From NCBI GenBank assembly GCA_964563435.1, contig CAZLXI010000002.1, positions 62,001 to 126,000 on the forward strand: a stretch of DNA of 64,000 bases, written 5' to 3'. The notes below the pieces were generated by a model. It did no database searches, had not been told where the DNA came from, and saw only the letters and a program-made list of their open reading frames with translations. The position numbers and the translations under genes were made by a program. Of the stretch, positions 57,404 to 64,000 are shown one piece after another (position 1 is the stretch's first letter; each line of letters begins with the position of its first letter). This DNA is from Leadbetterella sp964563435. Its GTDB lineage: Bacteria; Bacteroidota; Bacteroidia; Cytophagales; Spirosomataceae.

Positions 57404-58513
57404 TTAAAATGTTTTAAGCGCCTGCACATAGGCGGAGGCCACAGACCGGACTGAAAAGTCGCGTATAATTTCCAGAGAACGATGCTTCATTTTTTCCGGT
57501 TCGGGGTCGGAAGCTACCGCAGCCATACACGCTTTGAGGGCGGAAAGGTCATCCGGAGGGACCGTGTAACCGTTCCCGTCCACAAGGTCTGGAGCACAGC
57601 CGCAGGCTTCTGAAACGATCACCGCAAGACCGCAGATCATCGCTTCATTGATCACCAGCCCCCAAGGTTCCGATTGGCTGGGGAGGACAAAACAATCGGC
57701 ACGGGAAAAAAAGCCAGGTACCCCGGTCCAGCTTACGGCATCGTATTTACAGATATTTTCCGGAGACTGTTGTATAAGCTCCCGGATGCGGGCATCTTCC
57801 GGTCCGTTTCCTACCACAATCAGCCCCCATCCCTCCGGTCTGAGTTCCTGAAAAGCCTTTACCAGCAGAGGGATGTTCTTTTCAGCGGCCATCCTTCCCG
57901 CATAAATAAAATTCTTCGGAGTGTGTATTTCGGGATAAGGCCGTCGGGTCAGCGCCTCCCGGTATTCATGTTCCACGGCCTCATTATCCACTACTGCTGC
58001 TTTGCGGACCAGGATCTCGCGGGGAGCTGCCCCCAGATCCTGAATATATTCTTCAGAAGACCTGCCGAACACCACAAAGCCGGAACAGAGGCTCACGGCC
58101 AGCCGCTTAACGGCTTCTTTCAGAAAGGACCGGGTTTTGTCTTTCCGGGTGGACTCACTCGACATGATCACTTTTTTGCCCAACAGCCTGGCAAAAAAAA
58201 TGGCCGGCAGGGTGGAGGCAGATGACGAGTAGCCTGTCACGTTGATGATATCCGGATCGTAGCGGTAAATAAATTTCAGAACCGATACGATTTCCCTTAG
58301 CGCGGAAATGTTCTCTATGTAATCGTCAAAGAGCAGTGTATAGCTATAACGGTAGCGGATCTTTGTTTCTTCCATCCCTTTCCGGGAGATCTCGCTTCTG
58401 GCTATCTGAAGAACATGGAATTCATGGGGCGGCACGGTCAGCTTTTGAATCTCTTCAAATAAAACCGACTTGTAGTGAGCCCACAGGGTATTATGAATTA
58501 CCAGCGTCTTCAA
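57404..58513 (-). CDS. GT4-family glycosyltransferase
   Basis: A 369-residue GT-B glycosyltransferase. The C-terminal half holds the GT4 landmarks: YAGRMAAEKNIPLLVKAF, the nucleotide-sugar region SRADCFVLPSQSEPWGLVIN with its E-x7-E element (SEPWGLVINEA), and GCGCAPDLVDGNGYTVPP-like SEACGCAPDLVDG. The N-terminal half has a Rossmann-type acceptor domain. No membrane helix is seen. It probably adds a sugar to a lipid-linked or cell-surface glycan. It lies one base after the polymerase-like gene upstream on the same strand, so both are likely part of one glycan locus. Sugar specificity cannot be read. Confidence 0.9.
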   Translation of the reverse strand: MKTLVIHNTLWAHYKSVLFEEIQKLTVPPHEFHVLQIARSEISRKGMEETKIRYRYSYTLLFDDYIENISALREIVSVLKFIYRYDPDIINVTGYSSSASTLPAIFFARLLGKKVIMSSESTRKDKTRSFLKEAVKRLAVSLCSGFVVFGRSSEEYIQDLGAAPREILVRKAAVVDNEAVEHEYREALTRRPYPEIHTPKNFIYAGRMAAEKNIPLLVKAFQELRPEGWGLIVVGNGPEDARIRELIQQSPENICKYDAVSWTGVPGFFSRADCFVLPSQSEPWGLVINEAMICGLAVIVSEACGCAPDLVDGNGYTVPPDDLSALKACMAAVASDPEPEKMKHRSLEIIRDFSVRSVASAYVQALKTF

Positions 58514-58514
58514 G

Positions 58515-59810
58515 CTATTTTTTTAAAAACCGACAGAAAATAAAGAGTGTTGCAAAACGTGTATAATCCAGCATCTGGCCGGAAGTGAAGTTGGAGAAGA
58601 AAAAGTAGATAAACGCATAGGCCAGAAACTCACTGCCTATGCTTTCGGGGTTTCGCATTTCCCGCAGGCTCATCACCACCAGCCGTAAAAAGATGATGGT
58701 GAAGAAAAGAAACCCCACTACCCCGAACGAATCCAGCATTTCCAGGTGCGGAACATCCACATACATGAACTTATATCCCTGCCCGAAAAGGATGTATTGG
58801 TACTTACCTTCATCAAAACTCTCTTCCAACCGTTCAAATACTCCCCGGATATGCTGGATGCGGGTGTTGGCCGACTCGTCCCCGGTTTCTTTGATCTGTA
58901 CATTTTTATCTTCCGTAGTCTCAAAAAACGACTTCTTTATGCCTTCATACCGGGTACTGAAATAGTTAAATGCCGGGTCCAGGAGCTTCCGGTTTTTGTT
59001 GATCTGATAACTCAATGTGCCCAGCCCGACGGCCACCAGTACCAGGATATACCACTTGGTAAAGAAAAGCTTAAAAGTACTTATTGCGTTGGAAAACGAG
59101 AGATTGAAAACAAGGAATAATGCCCCGAAAGCAAACGTGGCCAGGAAGGCCAGCATGGTTTGAGTAAGGAAAAGGACAGCAATATTCAGGATGATCAGGG
59201 TCACGGGAAAGATTAAACCCAATTTAATGGTTTTGTAGTTTTTCAGGCTGAGAACTCCCAGAACGATACCGAAGTAAGCCACCTTTGAATTGATATGCGG
59301 GTTTCCAACGCCCACTTCTCCCCCGTATCCGAAAGCCGCCCTTTGTCCCAGCACATAGAAGGGGTTTTTGCTGATATAATACATCAGCGATAAAGCACTG
59401 ATGGTTACGAAAAACAGGGAAAGGTAGATGAAAGACCGGCCGATGGCCTGGTTTCGCATAAAAACCAGCGTGAACGCCACAAACACGATAATTATGAATG
59501 TGAGCAGTTCGGTATAAAGGCTAACGGTGAAGTAATACCGGTCTTTGAGATAAAAATAGGCAAACATGTAAAGCAGCAGCCAGCACATCAAAGGAAAGGT
59601 GACCCGGTTGGGGCTGTCGAAATAGCTGAAATCCTTGAAAGGCAGGGTGAATGCAAACGGCAGGAAGATCAGCCCTATGGAAAACAGGGTATTGCCGGGT
59701 GCCAGTAATAATCCGTCCCTTAAAAAATAAATGACGGGGACTCCGGCAAAGAAAACCGCCAAAGCCATCGCATCCCTGTTTTTTAAGAAAGAACTGATCA
59801 GAAAACGCAT
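58515..59810 (-). CDS. O-antigen polymerase/ligase-like membrane protein
   Basis: A 431-residue inner-membrane protein with about ten to twelve hydrophobic segments and one large polar loop (about 270-340: YFSTRYEGIKKSFFETTEDK and RLEESFDEGKYQY). This layout is that of Wzy/WaaL-type proteins. The loop includes NTRIQHIRGVFERL and the following GQGYKF, typical of the family's periplasmic face. Sequence in this family is very variable, so the assignment rests on topology and on the neighbouring glycosyltransferase. It would polymerise or ligate sugar repeat units at the periplasmic side. The start lies 32 bases beyond a strong palindrome. Confidence 0.7.
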   Translation of the reverse strand: MRFLISSFLKNRDAMALAVFFAGVPVIYFLRDGLLLAPGNTLFSIGLIFLPFAFTLPFKDFSYFDSPNRVTFPLMCWLLLYMFAYFYLKDRYYFTVSLYTELLTFIIIVFVAFTLVFMRNQAIGRSFIYLSLFFVTISALSLMYYISKNPFYVLGQRAAFGYGGEVGVGNPHINSKVAYFGIVLGVLSLKNYKTIKLGLIFPVTLIILNIAVLFLTQTMLAFLATFAFGALFLVFNLSFSNAISTFKLFFTKWYILVLVAVGLGTLSYQINKNRKLLDPAFNYFSTRYEGIKKSFFETTEDKNVQIKETGDESANTRIQHIRGVFERLEESFDEGKYQYILFGQGYKFMYVDVPHLEMLDSFGVVGFLFFTIIFLRLVVMSLREMRNPESIGSEFLAYAFIYFFFSNFTSGQMLDYTRFATLFIFCRFLKK

Positions 59811-59841
59811 TCAGAAAAAATTTCTCAAAGATAGAAGACGG

Positions 59842-59892
59842 ATAATGGAAAACCAAAAGAAGGCCACAGGCCTTCTTTTGGTTTTCCATTAT
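59842..59892. repeat. 24-bp perfect inverted repeat with 3-base loop after the DUF2723 gene
   Basis: The arms at 59842-59865 and 59869-59892 (outer part ATAATGGAAAACC, inner part AGAAGGCC) are exact complements around ACA. The repeat begins right after the stop codon of the DUF2723 gene (minus strand) and 31 bases before the start of the polymerase-like gene. Being very strong, it may limit read-through between the two genes. There is no U-run after the stem on the minus strand. Confidence 0.93.
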
Positions 59893-62880
59893 TTACCGGA
59901 TCTTTGCGAGGTTATCTTCGTAGATCTTTTTGTATCGCTCCGCTGCGGGTTTATCGTACTGTTCGGCTGCGGAATAGAGCAATTGGATGGTGCGCATGTT
60001 CGATTGAACCGTCTGCCGGATATTATCATCGCCCCACTGACGGTCTCCGCTTTTCTGCACTTTCCCGGCAAAATATTTCAGCTCATCGTCGGCTTTTAAT
60101 ACGATCTTGTCTGCCAGATCCGTGGCCTTTTTAGTACTGCCTATTTCGTAGTAGAAAATCGGGAAATTGGTCACCAGCTGATCAAACGGAACCGACTCGT
60201 CGGGCATAATCTGCAGGACTTTATCCAGCACTTCCTCCGCTTCTTTTTTGTTTCCTTCTCTCAGGAATTCGTCGGCTAAGCGCAGGAAGGCATATCTCGC
60301 AGTAATGAAAGGTACCCGGAATGACTCCGTATCATAATATACATCCGGGTTATCGAGGTTGGTCCATTTCATGTTGTTGAAAAGCTTATCTTTCAGGATA
60401 GCCGAATTCACAAAGCCGTCTCTGGCGCCCTCTATTTTATAGGGCATCAGGCGATAGGCATAGCCTTCCAGCTGCATAAATTCTTTCAGTCCCAGGTATT
60501 GGTTCTGAGGAAGCGTGCCGCCAAAGTATACCGGTCTTTGCCAGTTGTTCTGGGAAATAATATCCAGAACGATCAGGTCATTTTTAAGAATATCCCTTTC
60601 GCCGAAGTTCCATTCAAAGCGGTCGGAGATCAGCGACTTCTGCTCTTCGTTGATGAAGGGAAGCCGGGCAATCTCTTCGGCATTCTGGGTAAAGAAGAGG
60701 TTGGCTGACGGCAGGATGTTGATCATGTCGCCGTTACTCACCATCCGCTGGATGGCCGGATCTTTGCGCCGGATCAGGTTCAGGTATTCGCGAAGATCAA
60801 TTCCCGCTTTGATCTGAGGATTCGGGTTTGCCACATACGGGATGTGATCGTTGATCCCCTTGAAATAGTTTTCGGAATTGAGGGAAACAGGCAAAGCCTC
60901 CGATTCGTAGGTTTTCCGTTTCATCTGGTCGATGTACCAGTCGGTTCCCAAAAGGCTGAGGTTACAGACCCGGACGTCGGTCCTGAAGCCTTCTACTTCC
61001 TGCACATACCAAAGAGGGAAGGTGTCGTTATCACCACCGGTAAACAGAATGGCATTTTTCTCACAGCTCGACAGCATGTTGCGGGCAAAGTCGATCTGAT
61101 GTACCCTGCCGGTTCGGTCATGGCCTTCCCAGCCCGAGGCGCCCATGATCACGGGGGCGGTGAGCCCCAGAACCGTAGCTATACCGGCGCGGGCCGTTCC
61201 TCCTTTTAAGAATTTCAGGGCATAATGGGCTACGGCCATAACCCCCAGACCTATCCAGATGGCATAGAAATAGAAAGAACCGGCATAGATATAATCTCTT
61301 TCTCTTGGCTCTACCGGCGGCGAGTTAAGGTAAACCACCAGTGCAAGCCCGGTCAGGAAGAACATCAGGAAAGTGACGATCGCATCTTTTTCCCTCCTGA
61401 AATACAGGAACAGGAATCCGGCGATTCCCAGGATAAGCGGAATTCCGAAGAAATTGGTGCGGGCCTTATTCGCGCCGATGGAGACAGGCAGAGAGGCCCT
61501 CGACTCGAGGATGTTGGTTATGCCGGAATCCTGTATGTCGGACGAACGCCCCCAGAAGTTCCACATAAAATAGCGCCAGTACATGTGACCGAACTGATGC
61601 GAGAACATGAATTTAAGGTTATCGGCAAATGTAGGATTCTGTCCTTCAGGAAGGCCCAGCTTGGCTCTGTACAGGGCGATATGGCCGGGATCCTGGCTCC
61701 AAAGCCGTGGCAGAAGCATTTTTCCTTTGCTGTCCCATTCGTATTCCGGGTTATAGTCATAGATCTCGTACTTTTTTTCTCCCTGTTTGTAATTAGGCGT
61801 TCCGCGTTCAATTCCCGTGAGCTGGGCCGAAAATACCGGACCGTAAAGCAGGGGCCTTGAACCGTATTGCTCCCGTTTCAGGTAAGACGTAAAGTTCAAT
61901 ACGTTGCTCGGGTTGTTTTCGTTGAGTGGCGGATTGAAATTAGAACGGATCAACGCAATCGTATAGGAGGAAAAGCCGATGAGTATAAAAGCAAAAGCGA
62001 CAAGCATCGTGTTTTGGGTGGTTTTGCCTTTCCGGTGGGTATATCGGATCCCGTAAACCAATGCTGCGATGAGCAAAATCACAAAGAAGGCCATTCCTGA
62101 TCCGAACGGTAAGCCGAAGGTGTTAACAAACAGCTTATCAAACCCGAAGCTGATGGAGGGTATGCCGGTGATCACGCCTACGTTGATAATGCCCAATACC
62201 ACCATGCCGGCCAGAAAGGACAGAAAACCACCGGTAAGCGTGGGTTTTTCCTGTTTTTTGAAATAATACATCAGGGCCAGCGCCGGTATGGTCACCAGGT
62301 TCAGAAGGTGCACCCCTATGGAAACACCCACAAGGTACGAAAGGAAGATAAGCCAGCGATTCTGCTGAGCCGGATTTTCTATTCTTTCCCATTTGAATGC
62401 AGCCCAGACCACTATAGCTGTAAAGAAGGAAGACATGCCGTAAACTTCCGCTTCTACGGCTGAAAACCAGAAAGATTCAGAGAAGTTATAGGCCAGGGCG
62501 CCTGTCAAAGCAGAACCCAGGACAAGCAGGGTGTCTGTAGTGGTCAGTTCGCTGTCGGGTTTATTGATCAATTTCCTGGCAATCATGGATATGGTCCAGA
62601 AAAGAAACAGGATGGTAAATGCACTGGCCAGCACCGATACCATATTAACCAGGAAGGCCACTTTTGAAACGTCTGCACCCGCCAACAGGGAAAATATCCG
62701 CCCGATCAGCAGGAAGAAGGGCGCTCCGGCTGGGTGGGGCACCTGGAGCTTATAAGCACAGGCGATAAATTCACCACAATCCCAGAAGCTGGCCGTGGGC
62801 TCCACCGTAAGCGTAAAAGTAATCAGGGAGATGAGAAAGACGAGCCACCCGCCCAGATTATTCAGTTTATTAAAACTCAT
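59893..62880 (-). CDS. DUF2723 membrane protein (TMEM260-like, GT-C glycosyltransferase fold)
   Basis: A 995-residue inner-membrane protein. The start reads TLTVEPTASFWDCGEFIACA, the DUF2723 signature, with the acidic residues in the first periplasmic loop expected for a GT-C glycosyltransferase, followed by QVPHPAGAPFFLLIGRIFS. About 11-13 membrane helices occupy residues 1-590. The remainder is a large extracytoplasmic part, with helical TPR-like repeats at the end (ADEFLREGNKKEAEEVLDKV). DUF2723 is related to eukaryotic TMEM260, an O-mannosyltransferase, so protein O-glycosylation is a possible role; that is family inference. The length is normal for Bacteroidetes members. It stands upstream of the polymerase-like and glycosyltransferase genes. 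Confidence 0.9.
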   Translation of the reverse strand: MSFNKLNNLGGWLVFLISLITFTLTVEPTASFWDCGEFIACAYKLQVPHPAGAPFFLLIGRIFSLLAGADVSKVAFLVNMVSVLASAFTILFLFWTISMIARKLINKPDSELTTTDTLLVLGSALTGALAYNFSESFWFSAVEAEVYGMSSFFTAIVVWAAFKWERIENPAQQNRWLIFLSYLVGVSIGVHLLNLVTIPALALMYYFKKQEKPTLTGGFLSFLAGMVVLGIINVGVITGIPSISFGFDKLFVNTFGLPFGSGMAFFVILLIAALVYGIRYTHRKGKTTQNTMLVAFAFILIGFSSYTIALIRSNFNPPLNENNPSNVLNFTSYLKREQYGSRPLLYGPVFSAQLTGIERGTPNYKQGEKKYEIYDYNPEYEWDSKGKMLLPRLWSQDPGHIALYRAKLGLPEGQNPTFADNLKFMFSHQFGHMYWRYFMWNFWGRSSDIQDSGITNILESRASLPVSIGANKARTNFFGIPLILGIAGFLFLYFRREKDAIVTFLMFFLTGLALVVYLNSPPVEPRERDYIYAGSFYFYAIWIGLGVMAVAHYALKFLKGGTARAGIATVLGLTAPVIMGASGWEGHDRTGRVHQIDFARNMLSSCEKNAILFTGGDNDTFPLWYVQEVEGFRTDVRVCNLSLLGTDWYIDQMKRKTYESEALPVSLNSENYFKGINDHIPYVANPNPQIKAGIDLREYLNLIRRKDPAIQRMVSNGDMINILPSANLFFTQNAEEIARLPFINEEQKSLISDRFEWNFGERDILKNDLIVLDIISQNNWQRPVYFGGTLPQNQYLGLKEFMQLEGYAYRLMPYKIEGARDGFVNSAILKDKLFNNMKWTNLDNPDVYYDTESFRVPFITARYAFLRLADEFLREGNKKEAEEVLDKVLQIMPDESVPFDQLVTNFPIFYYEIGSTKKATDLADKIVLKADDELKYFAGKVQKSGDRQWGDDNIRQTVQSNMRTIQLLYSAAEQYDKPAAERYKKIYEDNLAKIR

Positions 62881-62972
62881 AAGTATAAATAGATTATTCG
62901 AAAGAAATTTTATGACCCGACAAAATAACTAAATAGCATTCAATAAATAAGAAGCGGAAATTATAAATAAAG

Positions 62973-63602
62973 TTAAATCTTCAGCTGGGTTCCGATATTG
63001 ATGGTTTTTTCCAGCACATCGGTGATCTTTTTGAAGTCATCGGGGTTTTCCACGAAGTCGAGATGGTTGACGTCGATCTCCAGAAACTTGCCGTGGTGGT
63101 ACTGACCCGCGAACTGCTGATACAGCTGGTTAAGGCCCTGAAGGTATTCGGGGTCAATGTTCTGCTCATATTCTCGGCCTCTTTTCCGGATACCCTTCTG
63201 AAGCCTGGGCAGGTCGGCTTTCAGGTAGATCATGAGATCAGGGGGAGAAATGGCCCTCATAATGGTGTTGAACAGGCCTTTGTAAGTGTTGAAATCCACT
63301 TCATTCATATGGCCGCTGTCGTAAAGGTTTTGCGCGAAGATGTAGGCGTCTTCGTAGATGGTACGGTCCTGGATGATGGTTTTTTCTTCCTGCTCCTTGA
63401 TCTTCAGCACCTGTTCAAAGCGGGTATTTAAAAAGAAGATCTGGAGGTGAAAAGCCCAAACGGGCATGTCGTCATAAAAGGGTGCGAGGTAGGGGTTTCC
63501 GTCTACAGCCTCGTAGTAAACTTCCCAGCCGTAGTGCTGTGCCAGCTTTTCAGCCAGCGTGGTTTTGCCTGCCCCTATGTTGCCTGTAATGGCGATATGC
63601 AT
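62973..63602 (-). CDS. Deoxynucleoside kinase
   Basis: A 209-residue cytosolic kinase counted from the ATG at 63602 (MHIAITGNIGAGKTT); 40 open codons upstream would include the promoter box and lack family similarity. Walker A is GNIGAGKT (7-14). FFLNTRFEQVLKI and DRTIYEDAYIFAQNL provide the substrate-binding and DRS-type motifs of the deoxyadenosine/deoxyguanosine kinase family, and RGREYEQNIDPEYL is the arginine-rich lid. It phosphorylates salvaged deoxynucleosides, the opposite of the deo catabolic route encoded earlier. It stands divergent from surE. Base specificity is not clear from the sequence. Confidence 0.92.
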   Translation of the reverse strand: MHIAITGNIGAGKTTLAEKLAQHYGWEVYYEAVDGNPYLAPFYDDMPVWAFHLQIFFLNTRFEQVLKIKEQEEKTIIQDRTIYEDAYIFAQNLYDSGHMNEVDFNTYKGLFNTIMRAISPPDLMIYLKADLPRLQKGIRKRGREYEQNIDPEYLQGLNQLYQQFAGQYHHGKFLEIDVNHLDFVENPDDFKKITDVLEKTINIGTQLKI

Positions 63603-63627
63603 GAATATACGTTTTAATAAAGGTCTA

Positions 63628-63635
63628 CAAAGATA
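63628..63635 (-). promoter_or_regulatory. Candidate -7 box (TATCTTTG) for the deoxynucleoside kinase gene
   Basis: Minus-strand TATCTTTG fits TAnnTTTG and lies 26 bases upstream of the chosen ATG at 63602, which also supports that start over the longer frame. Confidence 0.5.
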
Positions 63636-63706
63636 GATTAAATTCACAGAGGAAACCGGATGGGAAGAAATAAAAGTTTCTTTACACAAGTGCTGCGGGG
63701 ATTGTT

Positions 63707-63714
63707 TACTTTTG
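63707..63714 (+). promoter_or_regulatory. Candidate -7 box (TACTTTTG) for surE
   Basis: TACTTTTG fits TAnnTTTG and lies 27 bases upstream of the surE ATG. With the box at 63628 it makes a compact divergent promoter region. Confidence 0.5.
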
Positions 63715-63740
63715 TGTTCCAATATACAAGTAAATTCAAC

Positions 63741-64000
63741 ATGAAGCCTCTGATTTTAGTAACGAACGATGACGGGATCACCTCCAAAGGAATAAAAGTA
63801 CTTATCGAAGAAATGTCGGAACTGGGTGAAGTATATGTAGTAGCTCCAGACAGCCCTAACTCGGGTATGGGACATGCCATTACGGTTGCCAGCACCATTC
63901 ACATTAAGAAGTCACCCATTTTCGGGAATATCGAATCCTACGAATGTTCCGGTACTCCGGCCGATTGTGTGAAGCTGGCCAAGCATGAGTTTCTGAAAGG
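63741..64000 (+). CDS. surE: 5'/3'-nucleotidase SurE, N-terminal part (runs off window)
   Basis: The first 86 residues of SurE, cut by the window end. The start MKPLILVTNDDGITSKGI carries the metal-binding Asp-Asp pair (positions 10-11) of the NDDG motif. VYVVAPDSPNSGMGHAITV holds the Ser/Asn metal and phosphate ligands, and YECSGTPADCVKLA is the next conserved block. SurE dephosphorylates nucleoside monophosphates and helps survival in stationary phase. In proteobacteria it is linked to pcm; the downstream neighbour is not visible here. The full length should be about 250-260 residues. Confidence 0.95.
   Translation, partial: MKPLILVTNDDGITSKGIKVLIEEMSELGEVYVVAPDSPNSGMGHAITVASTIHIKKSPIFGNIESYECSGTPADCVKLAKHEFLK

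Overview
The window looks like a chromosomal segment of a Bacteroidetes bacterium, probably in the Chitinophaga/Cytophaga/Sphingobacteria breadth of the phylum. The evidence is a SusC/SusD pair, two-component-regulator-propeller histidine kinases, a FISUMP-domain lipoprotein, a CarB without its C-terminal regulatory domain, a DUF2723 membrane protein and several promoter boxes of the TAnnTTTG type. No rRNA, tRNA, CRISPR array or recognisable transposase gene was found by eye. Statements about base composition are visual impressions, not calculations.

Layout. 1-2353: the end of an APC amino-acid permease and a YfcC-type carrier. 2534-15041: a one-direction array of sensor kinases. Four intact histidine kinases share almost the same catalytic core but carry unrelated sensors (periplasmic propeller, periplasmic E-set plus TPR, cytosolic SnoaL plus three repeated modules, coiled coil only). 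A decayed fifth kinase and a truncated FIST-like fragment lie among them. The array ends in a lone receiver and a receiver-adenylate cyclase, so many inputs may converge on cyclic AMP. 15129-17030: a secreted S9 prolyl peptidase. 17145-22412: ten minus-strand genes forming a reactive-sulfur module (two YeeE/YedE channels, Crp/Fnr regulator, DUF202, persulfide dioxygenase-rhodanese, rhodanese, three small membrane proteins, exported rhodanese-thioredoxin). 22553-24046: an M61 peptidase. 24173-30433: SusD, a SusC interrupted by one in-frame TAG, a small lipoprotein and an AraC regulator. 30859-37220: deoxynucleoside catabolism (deoD, an ALDH16-type double aldehyde dehydrogenase, deoC, deoB), with an outer-membrane barrel gene in between. 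37398-38843: a TMEM220-like protein and an Rpn-family nuclease.

39152-47469 is an AT-richer accessory island of genes mostly without a clear family: an XRE regulator with its own operator-like palindrome, two tiny proteins, a 46-residue DnaJ-type zinc finger, a membrane-anchored J-domain protein, a TPR-TM-SH3 protein, a FISUMP lipoprotein, a barrel protein and a lipoprotein with an M43 metallopeptidase fold whose whole zinc motif is substituted. This island, where the J domain and DnaJ zinc finger are on separate genes, is the best candidate here for an undescribed system.

48088-64000 is mainly housekeeping: carB, a RecD-like helicase, an Rrf2 regulator with a succinate-semialdehyde dehydrogenase, an RsmB-type RNA methyltransferase with a 2-hydroxyacid dehydrogenase, a glycan locus (glycosyltransferase, polymerase-like protein, DUF2723), a deoxynucleoside kinase and the start of surE. 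Two long perfect palindromes (52557-52606 and 59842-59892) stand out between genes in this part.
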